Source: Lewinellaceae bacterium (GTDB taxonomy: Bacteria; Bacteroidota; Bacteroidia; Chitinophagales; Saprospiraceae). Taken from it: a DNA stretch of 64,000 nucleotides. Below the pieces are notes generated by a model, which saw only the letters and a list, made by a program, of their open reading frames with translations, did no database searches and was not told where the DNA came from. Positions 33,232 to 42,754 of this stretch are shown in pieces. The number at the start of each line of letters is the position of its first letter. The stretch's first letter is position 1. The position numbers and the translations under genes were made by a program. The stretch lies in assembly GCA_020636095.1 (NCBI GenBank), contig JACJYN010000006.1:248001-312000 (forward strand), read 5' to 3'.

Positions 33232-34941
33232 CTAGTGCGCCGGGAACGAAATTCTTAACCAATTCTTTGGGCTCTTTTTCGCCCATGCTGCGTTGCTCCT
33301 TCCTTCCGTAGCTTAGCAGGCTGACCGGGAATGCGTTATGGGAATCAGATAAAAATTGCTATAATGCGTAATATGGCAACATTCAAGAAATATGAAACGG
33401 CATGCCCACGGTGGTGTCGACGGGCCTTTTACTGTATATTTGTACAAGGAAAGATATTTCATGGATACCAGTGCCACGAAGCCAATTAAAGCGTGACAGA
33501 AACGGCTGCATGCTTTATAGCTTGCGCAAATTATAGGCTAAGCGCATCAGGGTGAACTCGTCAACTTTACCTTTTCTAATCTGCGCAATAAAAGCGGGTA
33601 TAGCCCGAGAAGAGTTGTATTCAAATGATTAAAAGATAGCTTCAATAGTGCTACCCGGATACATTTTTGCCCTTCTTGTCCTATTAAAGGCGTTGCTTCA
33701 TTTCATCTCGAACCTTGGCGCACTTCCTTGAGATAGCACAGTAAGGCGATTTTTAGAAGAGTGGCATTGCTTTGGAAAGGGCAGCCTTAGCCTTTGTCTA
33801 TATTGCGATATTGTTTGTTGCGCGTGTTGTCGTTTATTATGCTTTTTGAATTCAGCGCTATGTTGGCTGGGCAGGTGTAATACGTCTCGTTCGGCATCAA
33901 GCCGAAATGAACGCTATGAAAGGGCTTGTCTTCAAAAGTAGCATTCGTCTCTTAAAGGCACATATCCACAAATGCCATTTCATCCATTATTCGAAGCTGT
34001 CAAAAGTGCCAAGTCCGCATCGGCAAGGCTATTTTACTTCCTGTGCGGTGTTTTCTTGCATGCCTGAAGGACACAAAGCTGGCTTATTATTGCCCTCAGT
34101 AGTGACGTCGCAATAAGTAATGATTTGGCGTCCTTCGCTGCAAGCTGCCGCATTGGAATGGTATCAAGTTGCCCTTTTGCCTTTCATTATGGATGACGTC
34201 TGCATCCGTTAGAGGTTAAGTTTTCTATTGAAGCGCCGTTATCTAATACTTCAGTGCGGCTTATCTTTTCGTGCAGGCGATTCTGAGACTATTTTTTTGC
34301 TTGCTCATCCAAGGCTTCTTTTCTAAAGCAACAATGTCCTCCAATAAATGGCGCCATTTTACAAACTGCTCTTTCGTTTTGGTGCGCCTCTTCGAACTGT
34401 TGCTTCTATTTACTGCCGTCCACTATACTCAAGGAGGCATCTACCAAACCAGCTTCCTAACGCCTTTTTAATACTTGGACAAATAGGCCGAAAATGAGGC
34501 GTGGTATTGCCTTTCGAAAATCATTGATACAACTCTTTTGGGCGTAAGCTTTGCTCAGATAGATGAAGGCAGGTTCTGACAAGCTGGACAGCTTCTCCCT
34601 TGGATGCCTTCCATGTAGCCTAAAAATTACGCTAAGCATCAATTTAGGGTGCAGCCCATTTTGTCAAGCCCGCTATAATTGGCTGATGGCACTGGTATCC
34701 AGGTGAAACTATCTTTTCCACTTGCCTCACAAATTACTGCAGCTAAATAGCCGCCCATCGATCACCACCCGTATGCCCGTTTCATATTTCTTGAATGTTG
34801 CCAATGCGCATTATGCAATTTTATCTGATTCCCATAACGCATTCCCGGTCAGCCTGTTAGGCTATGGTCGGTCGTCGCGCCTTGCCTGGCCAAAAAACAG
34901 CCTCAAATTATTGGTCAACAACTTCGTTCCCGGCGCACTAG
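33232..34941. mobile_element. Degenerate IS relic with long inverted terminal repeats
   Basis: About 185-bp imperfect inverted repeats start CTAGTGCGCCGGGAACGAA at both ends (33232-33416 and 34756-34941) and share the stretch GCTGACCGGGAATGCGTTAT. The 1.7-kb interior is full of stops. It is AT-richer than the neighbours and holds the transposase relic below. No target duplication was found. From 33033 to 35174 there is no intact gene. Confidence 0.7.
33515..33895 (-). pseudogene. IS1182-like transposase remnant
   Basis: The minus strand, in broken frames, reads MPNETYYTCPANIALN near 33880 and SRAIPAFIAQIRKGKVDEF then TLMRLAYNLRKL near 33610-33530. A C-P-x-x-x-x-L segment followed by a late R-L-A-x-N-L-R-K end is what I recall from IS1182/DDE transposases. 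Several frameshifts and stops make it non-functional. Confidence 0.55.
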
Positions 34942-35174
34942 CTTAAGAGCGGCACAGCCCGGCTGTAAACAACTGGCAACGGACGGTTTGGACATACCGG
35001 CAATCCGCGGAGGTGTGCGGGTTGGTTATTTGACAAAGCCTGCCTGCCGGAGTGTCCTCAGAACGTCCCTGGCTCGTTACGGCATAAAGCTTAATGCCAT
35101 CAACCCTTATCGGGGGCCATTGCCGGGATCAGAAAAATAGTGTTACTTTTGAAAACACCTTAAAATCAGCAGAC

Positions 35175-35891
35175 ATGAAATTTCTGGCCCCTTTATTCCT
35201 TCTTCTTCTTTCAACCGGCCTTTTACATGCCCAGTCCGTTATTTTACTGGAGCAGGACTCCGTTACCCAGGTACTGGAAGATGTGGATATTTCCAATGAG
35301 TATAAAGAGTTCCCACTGTCCCTGTTCTTTAAGAACAATACCGATAGTTCCATATCCATCCATTGGCGAAGGGAATTCGGAGGCAACTGCCCCCTGGAGT
35401 GGGATGTCACTGCCGGCGACCAGAACATCACTTATATTCCGACAGTCAACGAATCGTATCACCCGATAGGCATGGAGCCGGGGGATTCCAATTTTATTGT
35501 CCAGCAGATATTTTACCCGCGGTCTGTCCCGGGATGCTGTGACATCAGGTTGATCTTTTCCTTAGAGGGGGATGCGGACAATCCGGTCGACACCGGCTAT
35601 TTCCATATAGAGGTCAATGCGGAGGGGTGCCTGGCAACCTCTGTTTCTGAAGAGGATGCAGAGGCCTTCAACATCTACCCCAACCCGGCCTCCGGTTTTT
35701 TAAATATTGTGAACGGCCACCTGATCGAATCCATCGAAATTCTGGATCTATCCGGGAAAATTCATGATCAAAGGGTTGGCCCGGCTCCCCCTCAGATTGA
35801 CATTTCTTCTTTACCGGCAGGGGTTTATTTTTGCAGGATCAGAAACCGGCCGGGAAAATTATGGATTAAAAAGATCATCCTGGGCGGGTAG
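35175..35891 (+). CDS. Secreted protein with T9SS sorting tail, unknown function
   Basis: The signal peptide is MKFLAPLFLLLLSTGLLHAQ. Residues 25-150 form a beta-sandwich-like domain (LSLFFKNNTDSSISIHWRRE, VPGCCDIRLIFSLEG) with a few Cys. The last ~75 residues (FNIYPNPASGFLNIVNGHLI, then LPAGVYFCRIRNRPGKLWIK) are a type A T9SS domain. It is predicted to be exported to or beyond the outer membrane. No catalytic residues are recognised. It stands alone just downstream of the IS relic. Confidence 0.82.
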   Translation: MKFLAPLFLLLLSTGLLHAQSVILLEQDSVTQVLEDVDISNEYKEFPLSLFFKNNTDSSISIHWRREFGGNCPLEWDVTAGDQNITYIPTVNESYHPIGMEPGDSNFIVQQIFYPRSVPGCCDIRLIFSLEGDADNPVDTGYFHIEVNAEGCLATSVSEEDAEAFNIYPNPASGFLNIVNGHLIESIEILDLSGKIHDQRVGPAPPQIDISSLPAGVYFCRIRNRPGKLWIKKIILGG

Positions 35892-35980
35892 GCCGAGTTG
35901 ACCGGCGCGGATATTCGGGGCGGCGATGGGGCATACTTTTCGGCAGCGTGGGCCGTGAAGTACCGTTTGCTACGCTCTTT

Positions 35981-36961
35981 CTATTCCCGGCCAATGGGTA
36001 TCTTCCCTTCCACCCAATCGGGCAGGTAGAAATGCATACCCGTTCTTTTTTCCACCTCGATCAATTGGTTCCGCAGCTCTATTGTTCTCAGGCCGATCAT
36101 CTTCCTCAGGGCATTGGTGGTTGATAAAGTGGAGGAATCAGGCGGGTTCAGAAACCCATATCCGGGTTCTGTCCTTCCGGATGCAACGGCCTTTTGCCAG
36201 TCATCCACCAGGGCAAACTCATAAGGGGACATCTGTCCATCTTTTATGGACTGGATCAGCTTGGGCCGCAAGAACGCATAAAGGGTATCTCTTTCCGCAT
36301 ATCTCTGCGATATGGAATTGTGGTGGCTTATTATTGTCGACATCCAGAAGTCATTGCCTATAAGTTGCTCTCCGGGGTAGCCATGGCCTTGCAGCATCCC
36401 GATAAGGGCCTTCATCTGCATCTCGCTATGCGGGGCGAATTTCCTTTCCGCATATCTTTCCCGGGCTTTATCGCCAAGCCTCAGCAAAGCGCCAAGTGCC
36501 ATCCGTTGATCCTTGTTGAACATCTTTCTGGCCATATTTCGGGCCTGTTGGTCCAGCCTGGCTTCATATTGCGCTCTGAGGCCAGGGTAGCTTTCTGCGA
36601 TATCCTCCCATTCCGGGCCGTCGTGTAATGGCGCCAGATATTCATTGTTACGGATGGCCTTCAGTTCCCAACCGGCCGCTATTCCAGCTTTCAAATAGCG
36701 GATGGCCTTTTCTTTTTCCTGTAAGCTGAGCGCAAGTTGGGTAGCTATCTGATACTCTCTCAGGAACACAAAATCATAGGCGCCGAAAACACTTTCGTAA
36801 ATACCCAATGCTGCTTCAAACTGCTCTTCAGCGATCAGGCTTTCGGCTGCCACAGCCTGCTTGTGATAATGCAGGTAATCTGCGGCTGCCTTCTTTTCTA
36901 CGCCCGTTACTGTAAAGAAGGGCAAAAGGCAAAACAAAAAAGCAAAAAGGTGATACTTCAT
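35981..36961 (-). CDS. Secreted/periplasmic protein, TPR-like N-half, possible DUF6624 C-half
   Basis: The signal peptide is MKYHLFAFLFCLLPFFTVTG. Residues 25-110 contain helical pairs like tetratricopeptide repeats (AAESLIAEEQFEAALGIYES, ALSLQEKEKAIRYLKAGIA). The C-half has NKDQRMALGALLRLGD and a HHNSISQRYAERDTLYAFLR stretch. I connect it with DUF6624 by its DQR motif, with low certainty. Function is unknown. It lies on the minus strand, 85 bp before the barrel gene's stop. Confidence 0.75.
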   Translation of the reverse strand: MKYHLFAFLFCLLPFFTVTGVEKKAAADYLHYHKQAVAAESLIAEEQFEAALGIYESVFGAYDFVFLREYQIATQLALSLQEKEKAIRYLKAGIAAGWELKAIRNNEYLAPLHDGPEWEDIAESYPGLRAQYEARLDQQARNMARKMFNKDQRMALGALLRLGDKARERYAERKFAPHSEMQMKALIGMLQGHGYPGEQLIGNDFWMSTIISHHNSISQRYAERDTLYAFLRPKLIQSIKDGQMSPYEFALVDDWQKAVASGRTEPGYGFLNPPDSSTLSTTNALRKMIGLRTIELRNQLIEVEKRTGMHFYLPDWVEGKIPIGRE

Positions 36962-37078
36962 GATCTTTTTACTTGTGTACATCGACAAACCCACCCAAAC
37001 AGCGCCTATTCTCAGTTTCCTTCAAGAGAAAGGACTCCCTGGCCCGGCTTGTAGTTGGCTCCCTGGCTTGTTCAAACC

Positions 37079-37807
37079 CTACATCCTCCGCCGCACCCCC
37101 ACCTCCATACCGACATTATACAGATATTCCGCGATCGGCGCATCGGCCAGTTTGGTGAAGTGGTACCGGAAGACGGGCTGCCCGAACAGCTGCAGCCGTT
37201 GCCCGATATCGTAATTGGCGCCAAAGGAGAGGTAACCCACGAGGTGCCATTGGTTGAATCCCAGGGCCTTGCCGATTTCGAAATTAACATCCGCCCCGAT
37301 ATCGGTCACCGTCTTTGTCCTCGTCCCCATATAAATAGAGGGCGCCCCCCCTGCTTCGATGAAGGGAGCCAGTTTCTTCCCGTCAAATTCAAAGCGCCCG
37401 GCAATGGGGATCTCAATAAACCAGTAGTCATCGATCAGCTGTATTTCGTGGGGCAGGTTGGGGTCGGGGCCGGACCAGCCGCCATTGCCGTCGTGCTCGC
37501 TGCCCCATCGGATGCCCGTCTTCTTTTCTCCTTTGTACCCGACGCTGGCCAGGCGGGCGCCGGTTTTGAGGAACAGTCGGGAAGATATTCTCCGGTTGTA
37601 GTTGAACCCTGCACGCCAGTTCAGCTTGCCGGTTTCTTCATCGTCCCGGCGTTCCATAATGCCGTTGATGATAGCGTCACTGCTGGAGGTACTCAGGGTT
37701 CGGTAGGAGTATTCGACCCCGGTGATCAGGTCGATGGAGGAATTGCTCTGGCCGAAGGCCAGGAGGGGCATCGAAAGGAGGAGGAGGATAAGGGTTTTGG
37801 CGTTCAT
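37079..37807 (-). CDS. Outer-membrane beta-barrel protein (PorT/OmpW-like fold)
   Basis: The signal peptide is MNAKTLILLLLSMPLLAFGQ. The rest is a run of amphipathic strands with aromatic girdles: WRAGFNYNRRISSRLFLKTG, FIEIPIAGRFEFDGKKLAPF, AGGAPSIYMGTRTK and WHLVGYLSFGANYDIGQRLQ. It ends GMEVGVRRRM, without a terminal aromatic. It is typical of the small Bacteroidota outer-membrane barrel family. Ligand or partner unknown. Confidence 0.82.
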   Translation of the reverse strand: MNAKTLILLLLSMPLLAFGQSNSSIDLITGVEYSYRTLSTSSSDAIINGIMERRDDEETGKLNWRAGFNYNRRISSRLFLKTGARLASVGYKGEKKTGIRWGSEHDGNGGWSGPDPNLPHEIQLIDDYWFIEIPIAGRFEFDGKKLAPFIEAGGAPSIYMGTRTKTVTDIGADVNFEIGKALGFNQWHLVGYLSFGANYDIGQRLQLFGQPVFRYHFTKLADAPIAEYLYNVGMEVGVRRRM

Positions 37808-38165
37808 AATAACAGGTTTGTCACCTTTTAAAAACGGAATTTTCTGTTTTTCATTTTGTGAAGCTGAAAGACGAGCTTACTGGACTTTGGACATGTCCAC
37901 ATTTGAAGTCGGAAGCGGCCGTAGGGAGTCCAGCCGTCGCGGGCTGAAGCCATTATGGCGGGGGAAAGCCCGTACCGACGAAGGAGGTCGGGGTGCGAAG
38001 CCGGAATAGCCCCCCCGTGCAGGCGCCAGAAGCTTCCACCATATTGCTAGTTACTTTTATAAGAAACCCCATTTTTGTAATTGAAATAATAGTCTTCGAT
38101 CCTGAAAATACCATATTCGGATAATAGAGTTGATGTTTATTGTAGAAAGAATATTCAACTCCTTC
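37808..38165. other. Intergenic region with a family F arm
   Basis: CTGGACTTTGGACATGTCCA at about 37880-37899 matches one end of the element at 49268, followed by GAAGTCGGAAG words. A GCCGTCGCGGGCTGAAG stretch follows, with inverted pieces near 37925-38000. No gene is seen. Confidence 0.5.
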
Positions 38166-38696
38166 TCAGACTGATATAAAATTTTCTATAATATAATTTG
38201 ATATTATTATTAAATCATCTTGTACCAAGACCTCATCATTTCCGAATATTTCCAAAAATTCATAACTCATTCCCCCTTCTGTAACTATTGCTATATTCCC
38301 CACATACAGGTTCCTATATCTTTCAACATTAGTCTTAAACTCTGATATATCTTGGAGGTTTACCTTCTTTGATTTGAATCCTTCTCGAATATCGATTCTT
38401 TCTGCGCCTATTGCAACCGTTTTCTTCTCTGAATCTTTTTCTCTTTCTCTCAAGTTAACGGTTACAAATAGTGCAGGTATCGATATCCCCATCACTACTA
38501 TCCCAATTCTTCCCAAAAAAAGGAATAGGATTAAGCCCAAGATTATCCCAACAGTTGATAATACAGTATATAGTCTTATCGATGTATTCCTTTCTTTACT
38601 CTTTTTAATAATTAACGCATTGTCTCGTTCCTCAAATTCTAAATTATTGGCTTCCATTGCCTTAACAAATAAGTCTTTTCTAATCTTTTCTTCCAT
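38166..38696 (-). CDS. Small membrane protein, AT-rich, unknown function
   Basis: 176 residues. A charged N-terminus (MEEKIRKDLFVKAMEANNLE) is followed by two adjacent membrane helices (LYTVLSTVGIILGLILFLFL, GIVVMGISIPALFVTVNL), then about 100 soluble residues with alternating strands (VNLQDISEFKTNVERYRNLY, IVTEGGMSYEFLEIFG), PH-like in arrangement. Its codons are A/T-ending and its base composition is well below its neighbours in GC, so recent transfer is likely. It could be a membrane sensor; no family is recognised. Confidence 0.65.
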   Translation of the reverse strand: MEEKIRKDLFVKAMEANNLEFEERDNALIIKKSKERNTSIRLYTVLSTVGIILGLILFLFLGRIGIVVMGISIPALFVTVNLREREKDSEKKTVAIGAERIDIREGFKSKKVNLQDISEFKTNVERYRNLYVGNIAIVTEGGMSYEFLEIFGNDEVLVQDDLIIISNYIIENFISV

Positions 38697-38816
38697 GTCA
38701 TTTTTCTTTTCCTTGTTAAAATCCTATCACTACCGTTTCGCCTTCTCCTTAGAGCTTAGCAAGCAATGTACGAATCTCTTAGTAGTTGCCCACCGGTGTT
38801 TTGGTGGCCATACAGG

Positions 38817-38906
38817 GGTGGTGGGTTAAATCCGTTGAAATTGCAGCTCAAATGGAGAGCGGACCTCCAGGTCCGCTGGATAGATCAACGGATTGAACCC
38901 ACTACC
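38817..38906. repeat. Family J hairpin element (90 bp)
   Basis: The arms GGTGGTGGGTTAAATCCGTT and AACGGATTGAACCCACTACC are near-perfect inverted repeats. They enclose the palindrome AGCGGACCTCCAGGTCCGCT. It ends 7 bp past the stop of the twice-interrupted pseudogene. Confidence 0.7.
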
Positions 38907-39123
38907 TATTTTTCAATACCCTCTTACTTCCACCTTCAAAAACTGCCCCCTCACAAATTCTTTGAAATCAGCCAGGCTGCTGGGGTCGTGGCTATAAGCC
39001 TTGATCAGTGTCCCTTTGTCTTCCTCATCTAAAGCGATCAAGGCCACAAAGGCCACCTTATTGTCGGATTTGCTTGTCCCGTAGTAGAATTTCCCGTTTG
39101 AGATGAACTCGGTGGCAACGCTA

Positions 39124-39291
39124 TTAGAGCATGTTTGGAGGCCAATCTTTGGGCTAAAAAATGCCCCTTTTTTGCTGATATTGCGTTACTTTTTTTGCCC
39201 GTACCACCAGTATGAGCTGCAAAAAGATGCCTTATCTCAACAAAAAATTGACACTTTTTATCTCCAAACCCGGCCTCCAAACATGCTCTTA
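39124..39291. repeat. 168-bp MITE-like element, family A copy 2, inside a gene
   Basis: The ends GAGCATGTTTGGAGGCC are flanked by direct TTA. The central half-palindrome CGTACCACCAGTATGAGC is present. It interrupts the pseudogene 38913-40303; stops inside it end the upstream part after VWR. Confidence 0.85.
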
Positions 39292-40091
39292 CGCTTTTCT
39301 CCGGTCAATTCCCGCAACTCGCTTTGTATCAACCCCGTTCCTAAAATCCCCTGGAGAGAGGCTATGGTTTCCATTTCGACCACAGCCCCGTCGTCTGATT
39401 CAGGAGGATAGTTACCGTCTCTGGTGTAAAAAAATTTGCTGGCCCCTTCAATCGCAGCGAATTCAAACAGCTCTTCTTTCTCTATGTGTTCGCCTATAAA
39501 GGCAGAGAACAGGGATTCCCTGATCCGAGGATCGTATTTGTCCATTACCTGGTGAAAACAGAATGCTTTGATGTTGTAGGTCCGCTCAATTCCTCCGCTG
39601 ATGCCAAACCTCAGATTGGCCCTTTTCGGATCGCCGAAGTATTTGCCTACTTCGTAGCGAAAGCCGAAGGCAGATGCTTTCTGTTCATATCCCAGCTGAA
39701 ATGTGCTCCGGGCGCCAACCGAATCGGTAGTGGTAAAATTCACCGTGTAAGACGACTTGCTGGAGGACAATTTGGTGAGCGACACCTCATGGAACAGGGA
39801 ATTGCTTTTCAGAACCTGCACACTGGCGCCTACCCCCAGCAACTGGGACGGGAATACGTTCCTGTTTTCCCTCATGACCAGCAAGGCTTGGCCTTCTTCG
39901 ATTACAAACTTGCCGGAATTCGCCGTCAGGAAGGTCAGGATCAGGTCGTCATCCTCATCCGTGAAGGAACTGAAGAAGGAGTAGGGCTCAATAGCCGGGT
40001 AATAATTGAGGGTGGTGGAAACGGAAACCGTGCTGCCTTTCGGCTTTTTATTTCTTTGTGAAAAACACAGTATCGGGAGGAGGGTGCAAAC

Positions 40092-40258
40092 TAAGAGCTT
40101 GTTGGGGATTTACTTTTGATGTCGAAAATGAGCAGATTTTGGTTCTCAGGAAGCCATTTTTGAGCCGCATAGCATCGCTACGTGGCGAAAAAATGGCGAA
40201 ATGAGGTTCAAAAGATGCACATTTGCAGGCCAAAGGGTAAATCCCCAACACGCTCTAA
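40092..40258. repeat. 167-bp MITE-like element, family B copy 1, inside a signal peptide
   Basis: The arms GAGCTTGTTGGGGATTTAC and GTAAATCCCCAACACGCTC are flanked by direct TAA. The centre reads GCATAGCATCGCTACGTGGC. It splits the signal peptide of the pseudogene 38913-40303. Confidence 0.85.
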
Positions 40259-40334
40259 TACAGCGGCGATCAGCCAGGCAGTGGGGGTTGCTTTTGTTTG
40301 CATGATGTTGTTTTGGTTGGTGAATGGTCTCGTA

Positions 40335-40420
40335 ACTTTTAAGGAACTCGCCGTTCGGAATTCGGAATTCGCAGCTCGGGAAGCGAATCGCGAACAGCTG
40401 AAAGCGAAAAGCAGCTATCC
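40335..40420. repeat. Low-complexity GTTCGGAATTCGC array
   Basis: The words CGCCGTTCGG, AATTCGGAATTCGC and GCGAATCGCGAACAGC form an inverted array. The left edge CGTAACTTTTAAGG resembles the family C end. The right edge was not found. Confidence 0.5.
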
Positions 40421-40662
40421 ATTTTCGCCGGTTCATGTAGAAGTTCTTTAGGACCCGAAGCCACGCTCCGAATGCACTCAATAAATCTACCACCCTATTT
40501 CCCAATCCCAAAGCTTTTCTTCCGAAATAGTTTAGAGGGCTGTAACGCTATCCCAGTTGATCCAGATCGAAATCCTCATTGATCATTTCTCCGGTTTTTT
40601 TCTGCTGCCAACTTGTTTGTCACTTATAATGACCTGGTTCTCAATGAGTAATTCTTTGATGA

Positions 40663-40775
40663 GGCTACCACTCAAGGGTTGGACGAGTTCGCGGTTCGGT
40701 ATTCGCTGTTCGCAACCGCGGCAGGCTGCCTGGGCTTACCTGCTTCTAACCGTGTCCAACCTTAGACGGATAGCC
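40663..40775. repeat. Family D element (113 bp) with exact 8-bp target duplication
   Basis: It runs from GGCTACCACTCAAGGGTTGG to CCAACCTTAGACGGATAGCC. TTTGATGA flanks it at 40655-40662 and 40776-40783. It has the same length as the copy at 22238 and nearly the same sequence, reversed. Confidence 0.87.
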
Positions 40776-40784
40776 TTTGATGAC

Positions 40785-40907
40785 GGCTACCCGTCTAATG
40801 TTGGACAGCGACGGTCCACTTGGTGTATGCCCGGCAGCCAGGCCGGATGTCCAGCGGCCGAACTGCGAAATGCGAATACCGAATTCGTCCAGCCCTGGAC
40901 GGCTACC
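40785..40907. repeat. Family D element, adjacent copy
   Basis: It begins GGCTACCCGTCTAATGTTGG and ends CCAGCCCTGGACGGCTACC. The flanks TTGATGA and TTGACGA differ by one base. It carries the AACTGCGAAATGCGAATACC word core. Confidence 0.7.
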
Positions 40908-41012
40908 CTTGACGATCTCTTTGAAATACTTCGGGTTTTCGAAAAGTATTTCAGCAATCACCGCCTTGAGCGCTCCCCTGTCAATATCCTGAATACTCAT
41001 GTTGCGGTTATT

Positions 41013-41180
41013 TTAGAGCTTGTTGGGGAATTATCCTTCAGGCTGAAATTGTCCTTTTTATGATGATACTGCGTTACAAAATGAGTCGCGTACCTATGGG
41101 TATGCTCCCCATTTCGCGCCTTGTCTCATCAAAAAAATGATCAATTTCATCACTAAAAACAATTCCCCAACAAGCTCTTA
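41013..41180. repeat. 168-bp MITE-like element, family B copy 2
   Basis: The arms GAGCTTGTTGGGGAATT and AATTCCCCAACAAGCTC are flanked by direct TTA. The centre reads CGCGTACCTATGGGTATGC. It lies 12 bp upstream of the antitoxin-like start codon. Confidence 0.85.
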
Positions 41181-41293
41181 GTTCTGAATGAGGATAATCG
41201 ACCCTTCAACATTTTCCAACTATTTTTGGTTCCCTGGCCTCCTGTTTTACCCCACTAGCGGCCATGAACCCCCTGTTCACTTCCCGAACACCC

Positions 41294-42361
41294 CTACACC
41301 CCCAGCTTATCCGCCATTGCCTTAGCCAGTTCCTTAACCTGCTGCCGCATCTCGCCGAGCCGGCTGTAAATGGCATTGCTGATGACGTAATCCTTCATCG
41401 GCAGTACGGGAGAACCGGCGTACATACCAGGCTGGGTAATGTCTTTCTGCACACCGGCCCGGTGCATGAGGTACACATCATCACAGATGCGGACGTGGTC
41501 TTTGATCATCGCCGAGCCGCTGGCTACTACCCGGTTGCCCAGCGTGGAGGAGCCTCCGCCCAGGAAACCGGAGATGATGATGCAGTTCTCGCCCATAGTC
41601 ACATTGTGAGCGACGTGGCACATATTATCAAAAATACAGCCGTTGCCGATGGTGGTCGGGCCGTAAGTACCCCGGTCGATGGTATTGTTGGCGCCGATAG
41701 TCACCTTATTGCCGATCACCACATTCCCGGTCTGCGGGATCCGGTGGTGGTTAAAATACTGATCCTGAGCATAGCCGAACCCCTCGCTGCCAATGACGGT
41801 ATTGGACAGGATCAGGCAGTCGTCTCCGATCACACATTCCCACCCGATAGTGGTGTTGGGATGGATGCGGGCCCTGTTGCCGATCACGGCGTCGTGTTCG
41901 ATCACCACGCCGGCCATGATGGAGCAGCCTTCCCCTATCGAGGCTCCTTGCTCGATGACCACGTTGGGCCCCAGGGTGGTGCTCTCCGGAATGGTAACGC
42001 TTTCATGGACAATGGCGGAAGGATGGATGCGCCCCCAACCCGACCGCGAATAATCGTGGTCGCCATATCGCTGCTTGATCAGCGCGTGGGAGAAGCCCAC
42101 ATTGGCGCTCACCAGGATGGCTATGCTGTCGGCGGCCTTTTCCGCCGCCTCGGCCAATTGTTTAGGTATCACGACTACCGAAACGCCTTGTTCCAGGACG
42201 CGGTGTAAAGCCTTACTGTCTGGCACAAAGGCCAGGCTTCCTGGCTGGCTTTTCTCATAAGGTGAGATCATTGTCACCTCGGCTGTCGTTTTTCCCATGA
42301 GGGCAATGAGGCCGGCTGCCTGCCCGCATTCGTCAAAGATTTGTTGTGCTGTCAAGTTCAT
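41294..42361 (-). CDS. lpxD: UDP-3-O-acylglucosamine N-acyltransferase, LpxD-type
   Basis: A trimeric left-handed beta-helix acyltransferase of lipid A synthesis. The N-terminal uridine-binding domain (ISPYEKSQPGSLAFVPDSKA) precedes at least nine hexapeptide repeats (HPSAIVHESVTIPESTTLGP, GPNVVIEQGASIGEGCSI and so on). The catalytic His is in MCHVAHNVTMGENCII, preceded by VTIGANNTIDRGTYGPT. The C-terminal helix is LGEMRQQVKELAKAMADKLG. It transfers a 3-hydroxyacyl chain from ACP to the 2-amino group of UDP-3-O-acylglucosamine. Length 355 residues is usual. It is not beside lpxA/C, so it may be a second LpxD-like paralogue of the genome. Confidence 0.85.
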   Translation of the reverse strand: MNLTAQQIFDECGQAAGLIALMGKTTAEVTMISPYEKSQPGSLAFVPDSKALHRVLEQGVSVVVIPKQLAEAAEKAADSIAILVSANVGFSHALIKQRYGDHDYSRSGWGRIHPSAIVHESVTIPESTTLGPNVVIEQGASIGEGCSIMAGVVIEHDAVIGNRARIHPNTTIGWECVIGDDCLILSNTVIGSEGFGYAQDQYFNHHRIPQTGNVVIGNKVTIGANNTIDRGTYGPTTIGNGCIFDNMCHVAHNVTMGENCIIISGFLGGGSSTLGNRVVASGSAMIKDHVRICDDVYLMHRAGVQKDITQPGMYAGSPVLPMKDYVISNAIYSRLGEMRQQVKELAKAMADKLGV

Positions 42362-42475
42362 TTTATGGTGCTAAAAGTTTGTTCAGGATTCATTGTTGGC
42401 TTTTCGCCGGCTCCTGGAGGAGGGCATGTAAAGTTAACAATTTTTGGACGTGCCAGATTTATCTGGAGCGTAGTA

Positions 42476-42680
42476 CAGGGCAATCGCATTTAATGTTTTT
42501 GACCCCAAAGCGGGTCAAATGTTTATGGAATTTCATTATTTATGGGAATTTTCGGCCTCGAAGAAGCCGTACAAACGGGTATCTGTACGACCTCTTGGAG
42601 GTCGGGGGGGAGCAAATATGCCTTTTCTATAGACATATGGCCTCTTCGATGTCCATTTTTATTTAAATGCGATTGCCCTG
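42476..42680. repeat. Family H element (205 bp)
   Basis: 18-bp perfect inverted ends CAGGGCAATCGCATTTAA. The interior contains GACCCCAAAGCGGGTC and an ATATG...CATAT inverted pair. No target duplication is visible. It fills most of the 42362-42754 gap; no gene is seen there. Confidence 0.78.
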
Positions 42681-42754
42681 AGGAAGTGGCCTGGCCAACG
42701 CTTACAGAACCAATTTAACCTTATATTTATCCGGCCATAAAACCGAAAATAAAT

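Larger units (their letters stand above)
38913..40303 (-). pseudogene. Secreted protein gene interrupted twice by MITE-like elements
   Basis: Three pieces belong together. The ATG at 40303 opens MQTKATPTAWLIAAV, and after the element at 40092-40258 the frame continues VCTLLPILCFSQRNKKPKGS: a complete signal peptide once the element is removed. The body runs SFFSSFTDEDDDLILTFL to RELTGEKR and is cut by a second element (39124-39291). The last piece reads SVATEFISNGKFYYGTSKSD to VEVRGY and the stop at 38913. Removing both elements leaves one continuous frame. The protein resembles envelope proteins with an N-terminal signal; family not recognised. As it stands the gene cannot give the full protein. 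Confidence 0.75.
40548..41000 (-). pseudogene. Small antitoxin-like gene broken by two family D elements
   Basis: It starts at 41000 with MSIQDIDRGALKAVIAEILF and continues ENPKYFKEIVK, then enters repeat DNA. Past the two elements the frame resumes KELLIENQVIISDKQVGSRK. Joining the sides through the duplicated target gives YFKEIVKELLIENQ, the pattern of a small helical protein family often paired with toxins (my recall). A further one-base loss splits KKPEK from MINEDFDLDQLG. The gene is not functional in this form. Confidence 0.6.

Noticed and set aside
33907..34642. Small open frames inside the IS relic
   Set aside because: They are short, lie in both strands of decayed DNA, and do not match the transposase remnant's frames.
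40146..40511. 121-codon minus-strand frame across repeats near 40.3 kb
   Set aside because: It runs through a family B element and a word array and overlaps the better-supported signal peptide at 40303 in another frame.
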